In this document: one piece after another, positions 8,448 through 12,949 of the stretch
How the letters are laid out: each line of letters opens with the position of its first letter
Numbering within the stretch: position 1 is the first letter of the stretch
Translations under genes and position numbers: made by a program
From: an uncultured Bacteroides sp.
GTDB taxonomy: Bacteria; Bacteroidota; Bacteroidia; Bacteroidales; Bacteroidaceae
Length of the DNA: 12,949 nucleotides
Direction: 5' to 3'
NCBI GenBank assembly: GCA_900551645.1
Contig: URWP01000054.1
Location: forward strand, 1 to 12,949
Notes under the pieces: model-generated
Databases searched by the model: none
Told to the model about the DNA's origin: nothing
What the model saw: only the letters and a program-made list of their open reading frames with translations

Positions 8448-8765
8448 TTATCCTTTCAGGTCCGTAATGTCATCAGTCAGAACATGCTTGATGTTTCGGT
8501 ACACATTGATGATGATGGCGATGGCCACTGCTGTTTCTGCAGCTGCGATAGCGATACCGAACAGACTGAAGAAGTGTCCCTCCAGTTGTCCCGGAAAAAG
8601 ATAACGGTTGAATACGGCGAAATTGATGTTCGTGGCATTCAGCATCAGTTCTACAGAGATGAGAAGGGCAAGCAGGTTCTTACGGGTGAAGAATCCATAT
8701 ACACCGCAGAACATCATCACAGTACTGATGACCAGGTAATGTATGACATGTATTTCTATTTCCAT
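8448..8765 (-). CDS. nuoK: NADH-quinone oxidoreductase subunit K
   Basis: NuoK is the small MrpC-like membrane subunit that contributes to one proton path. The 105-residue product has three transmembrane helices. The two membrane glutamates essential in E. coli NuoK (Glu36 and Glu72) are matched by Glu39 in SVELMLNATN and Glu77 in IAAAETAVAIAI. The length is close to the usual 100. The start ATG follows an A-rich leader (AAACAAAAAAAGAGATAAA) rather than a strong Shine-Dalgarno site. nuoL starts 25 bases downstream. Confidence 0.97.
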   Translation of the reverse strand: MEIEIHVIHYLVISTVMMFCGVYGFFTRKNLLALLISVELMLNATNINFAVFNRYLFPGQLEGHFFSLFGIAIAAAETAVAIAIIINVYRNIKHVLTDDITDLKG

Positions 8766-8823
8766 TTTATCTCTTTTTTTGTTTCAGACGGAAGAGCGAG
8801 TTTTATTTGTTTCTGTGAATCTG

Positions 8824-8853
8824 TCATCCAGCATCGGTTTTACGGCTGGATGA
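8824..8853 (-). other. Perfect 9-bp stem hairpin in the nuoJ-nuoK spacer
   Basis: The arms TCATCCAGC (8824-8832) and GCTGGATGA (8845-8853) are exact reverse complements around a 12-base loop. There is no U tract on either side in either direction, so this is not a standard intrinsic terminator. It lies mid-spacer between cotranscribed genes and could be an RNA processing or stability element. That role is inferred only from position and structure. Confidence 0.6.
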
Positions 8854-8879
8854 GCCTTCTTCTGTCTAAAAAGATTGCG

Positions 8880-9404
8880 TCAATTCTTTTTTTCTTCTTT
8901 CCTACCAATCAGTATTGCGCCAATCATACAGGCCAGCAGCAGGAAGCTGACTACCTCGAATGGCAGGACAAACTGATATTTTTCGGTACCTATCAGAGCA
9001 TGGCCTATTTGTTCCACAGGAAGCTCGTCGCCTTGCGGAATCAGATTCAGTGCGAATCCGTTGGTCATTAGCAGGAAGAGTACCAGTCCGGCACCTATTA
9101 GGGTAGTGAGTAGTACACTCACGAGCTTACCGCGACGGATGTGATATTTCATGTCTTTGTCCGACTGTGTAAGCAGGATAGAGAATACGTATAGTACAAC
9201 GATACCTCCGGCATATACCATCAGCTGTACGGCACTTAGGAATGTATATCCTAAGATGCCATAAATAGCTCCTGTGCCGAAGAGTACAAACAGCAAGTAG
9301 GTGGCTGCCCGCAGGATCTTGCCGGTAGTCACTGCCAACACCGAGCAGACCACTATACAGAGGGCTACGGCGTAGAATGCAATTTCTTGAAGTGTAATTT
9401 CCAT
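8880..9404 (-). CDS. nuoJ: NADH-quinone oxidoreductase subunit J
   Basis: NuoJ is a small membrane subunit between NuoH and NuoK; its third helix is thought to help couple quinone reduction to proton movement. The 174-residue product has five hydrophobic segments (about 7-25, 32-53, 57-78, 92-112 and 145-165). The third contains VQLMVYAGGIVVLYVFSILL, the conserved NuoJ signature with its Tyr-x-Gly pattern. The C terminus is a short charged tail (GRKEEKKN). The start ATG lies nine bases after the nuoI stop. A 114-base spacer with a hairpin follows before nuoK, the second-largest gap in the operon. Length and motifs are normal for the family. Confidence 0.95.
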   Translation of the reverse strand: MEITLQEIAFYAVALCIVVCSVLAVTTGKILRAATYLLFVLFGTGAIYGILGYTFLSAVQLMVYAGGIVVLYVFSILLTQSDKDMKYHIRRGKLVSVLLTTLIGAGLVLFLLMTNGFALNLIPQGDELPVEQIGHALIGTEKYQFVLPFEVVSFLLLACMIGAILIGRKEEKKN

Positions 9405-9413
9405 AATCTTCTG

Positions 9414-9887
9414 TCATTTGGCGAGTGATGACCCTTCGTGATTCAGTGTAAGCAATAACTTTTCTTTCTCGAAAACTGCATTCTCGAACTCGTTACTGAA
9501 TTGGATGGCATGTTGCGGACAGACGTTTACACAAACTTCGCAGAACATGCACGACCCCAGGTTATACTCATATTTCACTAATACTTTCTTCTTTTTTCCT
9601 TCTTCGTCTTCACGCATTTCAGTAGTCAGACGGATAGTCCCGTTCGGGCAGTTCATCTGACATAGGCCGCAGGCAATACAGTGGTGATGGTTTTCTTCAT
9701 CATGTGGCATAACAAGCATGGCACGATGGCGTTCGGCGATGTGGAGGGTTGTGTGACGGTTTTCGGGGTATTGTTCCGTCACTTTTTTCTGGCAGAACAC
9801 CTTCATTGAGGTGCGCATGCCTACCAGCAGACTTTTGATTCCGCTGGCATATCCTTCCAGATATTCTTTCAGTGTACTCATGATCAT
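9414..9887 (-). CDS. nuoI: NADH-quinone oxidoreductase subunit I (two [4Fe-4S] clusters)
   Basis: NuoI is the ferredoxin-like subunit with clusters N6a and N6b, carrying electrons towards N2 on NuoB. The 157-residue sequence has both motifs: Cys70, 73, 76 and 80 (CIACGLCQMNCP) and Cys113, 116, 119 and 123 (CMFCEVCVNVCP). The N-terminal 60 residues are basic and amphipathic, as expected for a subunit resting on the membrane next to NuoH. Between the motifs is a charged insertion (EMREDEEGKKKK). Two starts are possible, ATG at 9887 or ATG at 9881 (MSTLKEYLEG); neither has a clear ribosome binding site, so the choice rests on spacing. With NuoE, F and G absent from the locus, NuoI may be the first Fe-S subunit to receive electrons, possibly from a ferredoxin-like donor; that is inference. 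Confidence 0.97.
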   Translation of the reverse strand: MIMSTLKEYLEGYASGIKSLLVGMRTSMKVFCQKKVTEQYPENRHTTLHIAERHRAMLVMPHDEENHHHCIACGLCQMNCPNGTIRLTTEMREDEEGKKKKVLVKYEYNLGSCMFCEVCVNVCPQHAIQFSNEFENAVFEKEKLLLTLNHEGSSLAK

Positions 9888-9897
9888 TCAATTGACG

Positions 9898-10986
9898 TTA
9901 AAACACCAGCCCAAAAACCTTACAGACGGTCATGAGCAGTAATACTACCAGAGATACCGGCATCAGGTATTTCCACTCCAGTGTCAATACCTGGTCGATA
10001 CGCAGTCGGGGGAAAGTCCAGCGTATCCACATCAGCAGGAATACTACCGCGAAAGTCTTGCCTACGAACCAGACTACACCAGGAATGAAATCCATCACTT
10101 GGTTGAATCCGTCCAGTCCGCTGATGTGCAGCGGCATCCAGCCTCCCAGAAAAAGGGTAGTGGCGATCCCTGCCGTGATGAACAGGTTCAGGTATTCGGC
10201 CAGGTAAAAGAAACCGAAATGCATACCTGAATATTCAGTGTGATAGCCTGCCGTTAGTTCCTGTTCAGCTTCAGCCAGGTCGAACGGACCACGATTGGCT
10301 TCGGCGTTTCCGGCTATCAGATAGATGACGAAGGCGGCTACAGCGACGATGTGTCCTTTGAAAAGGTTCCACCCGTTGTCTTGGCTGGCTACAATAGCCT
10401 GTATATCCATTGTACCACTCAGTACTACCATTGTGAGTACACAAATACCGATGGAAAGCTCGTAACTGATAATCATGGCTCCACTTCTCACCGCACCGAT
10501 GAGGGTGTATTTGCTGTTACTACTCCATCCGGCCAACAGGATACCAAGAACACCGATGGATGAGGCTGCCAGCACGAAGAAGATTCCAATGTTCATATGT
10601 AGGATTTCTCCTCCTTTGTTCCAAGGTAGACATGAGAAGGTAAGAATGGAGGCCAGGATGACCAGAAAAGGGGCCAGATTATATAAGAAACGGTCGGCGT
10701 TCTTCAAAGCGATGATTTCTTTGGTCAGTATCTTGATAACGTCGGCAGGTACCTGTAGCAGACCGCCTTTTCCACCTACACGGTTCGGACCGATACGGCA
10801 TTGGAAAGCCGCACAGACCTTGCGCTCCATATAGATAAGGATTATTGCCAGTACGGCATACATGATAAGGATGAATACCCCTACCACAATACCTTCCAGT
10901 GTCAGGGCCAGCCACTCCGGCATCCATCCGCATAACCATGTATGGATGAGGTTTAGTAGTGGGGTAAGGTCGTAATATTGTTCCAT
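9898..10986 (-). CDS. nuoH: NADH-quinone oxidoreductase subunit H
   Basis: NuoH is the membrane subunit that holds the base of the quinone chamber and links the peripheral arm to the proton pumps. The 362-residue product has about eight hydrophobic segments and the family's conserved loops: ERKVCAAFQCRIGPNRVG at 54-71, ISYELSIG near 173-180, the acidic loop starting EANRGPFDLAEAEQEL at 229-244, and WTFPRLRIDQ at 323-332. The frame stays open upstream to a TTG at 11031, but that would add 15 low-complexity Lys/Thr residues; the ATG at 10986 gives the usual N terminus and follows an A-rich leader. It is separated from nuoCD by 149 bases, where nuoE, F and G sit in most bacteria. nuoI begins ten bases after its stop. 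Confidence 0.97.
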   Translation of the reverse strand: MEQYYDLTPLLNLIHTWLCGWMPEWLALTLEGIVVGVFILIMYAVLAIILIYMERKVCAAFQCRIGPNRVGGKGGLLQVPADVIKILTKEIIALKNADRFLYNLAPFLVILASILTFSCLPWNKGGEILHMNIGIFFVLAASSIGVLGILLAGWSSNSKYTLIGAVRSGAMIISYELSIGICVLTMVVLSGTMDIQAIVASQDNGWNLFKGHIVAVAAFVIYLIAGNAEANRGPFDLAEAEQELTAGYHTEYSGMHFGFFYLAEYLNLFITAGIATTLFLGGWMPLHISGLDGFNQVMDFIPGVVWFVGKTFAVVFLLMWIRWTFPRLRIDQVLTLEWKYLMPVSLVVLLLMTVCKVFGLVF

Positions 10987-11122
10987 ATGCTTTTTTGTTT
11001 TTAGTTTTTTTGTTTTTAAGTTTGTTGGCAAGACGGCCGTGTTCTATGTCATGCTTTTAAGTCTTTAATAGATAGGTCTTGAATAAGAGATAATTGGTAA
11101 ACCTAAGAATTCAATGACTTAA

Positions 11123-11130
11123 CAAACCTA
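11123..11130 (-). promoter_or_regulatory. Possible internal promoter -7 box in the nuoCD-nuoH spacer
   Basis: On the minus strand this reads TAGGTTTG, an exact match to the Bacteroides -7 consensus TAnnTTTG, a few bases past the nuoCD stop codon. I see no convincing TTTG/TTG -33 element at the expected distance, which would fall inside the 3' end of nuoCD. It could drive nuoH and the downstream genes separately from nuoB-CD, or be a chance match in AT-rich sequence. Confidence 0.25.
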
Positions 11131-11135
11131 AAATT

Positions 11136-12758
11136 TTATCTGTCGATGTCTGGAATTACGAAATCCAGCGTACCACCGATGGCTATCAGGTCTGCAATTT
11201 TCTGACCATGACATACAGTATCCATAGCGTGTACCAATGGTAAGCCTGTAGAACGGTAATGCAGACGGTATGGAGTCTTGTCGCCGTGACTCTCTAATAC
11301 TACATCGAATTCACCGCGGCTTGTTTCTACCGAACTGGTGAATACTCCTTCAGGAAGCTTCAGGATAGGTTTAGTCTTCACTTTGTATTCTCCGGCAGGA
11401 ATGTTGTCTATCAACTGTTCGATAATGTGACAAGATTCCATAATTTCGTCCATTCGTACCATGTATCGGGCGAACGAATCTCCTTCGGTGTAGGTGATTT
11501 CCCTGAAGTCTACTTTATCATACAAGGCATACGGATGATGCTTGCGTACATCGTTAGCCCAGCCAGAGGCTCTTCCTGTTCCGCCGGTACAACCTAACGA
11601 GATGGCATCTTCGCGTGAGAGAATACCTACACCTTGCAGACGTGTCCGCGCTATGACGTTTCCAGTAAAAATATCATGGTAGTCTTTGATGACACTGCGT
11701 AGATGGGCTATGAATTCCTTAACCTTCGTGCAGAAAGTGGGATGAATATCTGCCTGTACACCGCCTATCATATTGTAGTTCTGGATAAGTCGTCCACCGG
11801 TGGTTTCTTCGAAGATGTCAAGTATCATTTCGCGTTCGCGGAATCCGTAGAAGAAGGGGGTAAGTCCACCCATATCCATTACCAGACATGAATAGAACAG
11901 CAGGTGTGAATCGATACGTTGCAGTTCGTCCATGATGGTGCGGATGTATTGGGCTCGTTCAGAAATTTCGATACCCGCTGCTTTTTCGATACACATACAT
12001 AAGGCATGACGGTTCTGGTGGGCACTCAGGTAGTCCAGTCTGTCTGTCAGCGCCAGTGTCTGTGGATAAGTCAGGCTTTCGTTCAGCTTTTCGATACCTC
12101 GATGAATGTAACCTAGAATAGGGTCTATCCGACAGATATTTTCACCGTCCAGCGAAGTACGCATACGCAATACACCGTGTGTAGATGGGTGCTGCGGACC
12201 AATGTTTACTACAAAGTCCTTCTGATCGAACACGATATTCTTTTTATCGGCTATTGTTCCGTCTGGCTTCAGAAAGTACTCGTCTGTGACATCGGCATTT
12301 ACTTCGTTTTCCATATTCAATGGATTCGAGTTCATGTCATAATCTTTACGGAGCGGATATCCTTTCCAGTCTTCGCGCAGGAAGATGCGGCGCATATCCG
12401 GATGGTTCAGAAAACGGATGCCGAAGAAGTCGAATACTTCACGTTCTTTGATAAGAGCAGTCTTCCATAGGTCGGAAACTGTAGGCAGGAAAGCTTGTTC
12501 GCGGTTGGCTGTTACAGTCTTCAGGATTATACGGCAGCCAATCCGTGGCGATTCCAGGAGGTAGAGTGCTCCCAGTCCTGTTTCGCCCCAATCCATCCCT
12601 ACGATGTCTCGCAGATAGTCCATGGGATGTTCAGCATCTGCGTACAGAGCTTCTGCCACTTGGTGCAGCTCTTGTGCACTGATACTGACCACAGGTTCTC
12701 CGTTTTCGGAAACAGTAGCGTCTGGAGCTGTCTTCTTAATCTTTTCAATGAGTTCCAT
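11136..12758 (-). CDS. nuoCD: Fused NADH-quinone oxidoreductase subunit C/D
   Basis: The 540-residue protein joins NuoC and NuoD of the peripheral arm of complex I. Residues about 1-140 are NuoC-like, ending in its signature (EREVFDFFGIRF at 105-116, then a GYPLRKDY segment to 140). A polar linker (about 141-180) leads to the NuoD part, which begins NIGPQHPSTHGVLR at 185-198 and continues with GYIHRGIEKL near 216-225. By comparison with the Thermus Nqo4 subunit, His194 and Tyr243 (in DRLDYLSAH) match the quinone head-group ligands. Fused NuoCD is known from E. coli and other bacteria, so the fusion is not a defect. The start ATG is two bases after nuoB and is preceded, inside nuoB, by an AAAGGAG stretch that resembles a Shine-Dalgarno site, unusual among the genes here. 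No nuoE, nuoF or nuoG follows. Confidence 0.97.
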   Translation of the reverse strand: MELIEKIKKTAPDATVSENGEPVVSISAQELHQVAEALYADAEHPMDYLRDIVGMDWGETGLGALYLLESPRIGCRIILKTVTANREQAFLPTVSDLWKTALIKEREVFDFFGIRFLNHPDMRRIFLREDWKGYPLRKDYDMNSNPLNMENEVNADVTDEYFLKPDGTIADKKNIVFDQKDFVVNIGPQHPSTHGVLRMRTSLDGENICRIDPILGYIHRGIEKLNESLTYPQTLALTDRLDYLSAHQNRHALCMCIEKAAGIEISERAQYIRTIMDELQRIDSHLLFYSCLVMDMGGLTPFFYGFREREMILDIFEETTGGRLIQNYNMIGGVQADIHPTFCTKVKEFIAHLRSVIKDYHDIFTGNVIARTRLQGVGILSREDAISLGCTGGTGRASGWANDVRKHHPYALYDKVDFREITYTEGDSFARYMVRMDEIMESCHIIEQLIDNIPAGEYKVKTKPILKLPEGVFTSSVETSRGEFDVVLESHGDKTPYRLHYRSTGLPLVHAMDTVCHGQKIADLIAIGGTLDFVIPDIDR

Positions 12759-12760
12759 GC

Positions 12761-12949
12761 TTATTCTTCTCCTTTCTCTTCAGGTTTCTTTTCCTGGCGG
12801 TTCACTCCACCCAGGAATTTTTCAACTTTGATTTTCCGCTGCAGCTGCATCATACCATAATAAAATGCTTCAGGTCTTGGAGGACATCCGGGAATGAATA
12901 CATCTACTGGAATAATCTTGTCGATACCGTTCACTACGTGATAGGATTT
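12761..12949 (-). CDS. nuoB: NADH-quinone oxidoreductase subunit B, C-terminal part (cut by window edge)
   Basis: This is the last 62 codons of nuoB; the gene continues past the end of the window. NuoB carries the terminal Fe-S cluster N2, which passes electrons to quinone at the interface with NuoD. The visible stretch reads GIDKIIPVDVFIPGCPPRPE, the conserved NuoB C-terminal signature; in the family the Cys of GCPPRPE is the fourth ligand of cluster N2. It is followed by a helix (AFYYGMMQLQRKI) and a short charged tail rich in Lys and Glu. The stop codon TAA lies two bases before the nuoCD start, so the two are almost certainly cotranslated. Identity is clear from the motif and gene order. 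The other three Cys ligands are outside the window, so completeness cannot be judged. Confidence 0.95.
   Translation of the reverse strand, partial: KSYHVVNGIDKIIPVDVFIPGCPPRPEAFYYGMMQLQRKIKVEKFLGGVNRQEKKPEEKGEE

Noticed and set aside
8484..9071. 195-codon open frame on the plus strand across nuoK, the spacer and nuoJ
   Set aside because: It is antisense to two conserved subunits and crosses the hairpin spacer. The protein looks like translated antisense code, with no recognisable features.
10987..11031. Extended nuoH start at a TTG (15 extra residues)
   Set aside because: The extension is low-complexity Lys/Thr coded by the A-rich leader, and the ATG at 10986 gives the normal NuoH N terminus.
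11136..12758. nuoCD fusion as a novel or erroneous gene join
   Set aside because: Fused NuoCD is common (for example in E. coli), and both halves carry their normal motifs joined by a plausible linker.
1..12949. Undescribed multi-gene system, mobile element, tRNA or rRNA
   Set aside because: Every gene fits complex I or mannose metabolism. I saw no integrase, transposase, terminal repeats, tRNA-like fold or rRNA sequence.

Overview
The window looks like a chromosomal segment of a gut Bacteroidaceae species (Bacteroides or Phocaeicola type). The reasons are a Nuo operon without nuoE, nuoF and nuoG, a fused nuoCD, A-rich leaders mostly lacking a Shine-Dalgarno sequence, one good TAnnTTTG-type -7 box, and a GH92 alpha-mannosidase lipoprotein. 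This is a judgement from gene content and protein sequence; I could not search a database. Every gene I can support lies on the minus strand.

Layout, in the direction of transcription (high to low coordinates). (1) 12949-3610: the respiratory complex I operon, nuoB (cut by the window edge), nuoCD, nuoH, nuoI, nuoJ, nuoK, nuoL, nuoM, nuoN. Genes are mostly 2-26 bases apart, except for a 149-base spacer before nuoH and a 114-base spacer before nuoK. It ends in a perfect 21-bp stem terminator at 3525-3580. (2) 3396-3609: spacer with that terminator, an A/G-rich direct repeat and a probable promoter for the next gene. (3) 3395-2427: manA-type mannose-6-phosphate isomerase, followed by a long hairpin with a U tract. 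(4) 2324-124: a GH92 family alpha-mannosidase lipoprotein, broken by a one-base deletion. (5) 42-129: four tandem 22-bp repeats running into the 3' end of the GH92 gene.

How the genes work together: NuoB, NuoCD and NuoI form the Fe-S/quinone-reducing arm, and NuoH, J, K, L, M and N form the proton-pumping membrane arm. NuoE, F and G, the NADH-oxidising module, are not in their usual place between nuoCD and nuoH, so the electron donor is not defined by this locus. The ManA and GH92 genes suggest a small mannose-use pair: mannose released from glycans outside the cytoplasm, then mannose-6-phosphate converted to fructose-6-phosphate inside.

Two genes carry frame breaks: nuoM near 5378 (repaired by adding two bases) and GH92 near 2187 (repaired by adding one base). 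The flanking reading frames are otherwise intact and conserved, so these are either very recent mutations or sequencing/assembly errors. I found no RNA genes, insertion sequences, CRISPR array or defence system, and nothing that amounts to a new multi-gene system. The most unusual non-coding features are the 22-bp tandem array, the manA/GH92 hairpin and the two structured spacers inside the nuo operon.
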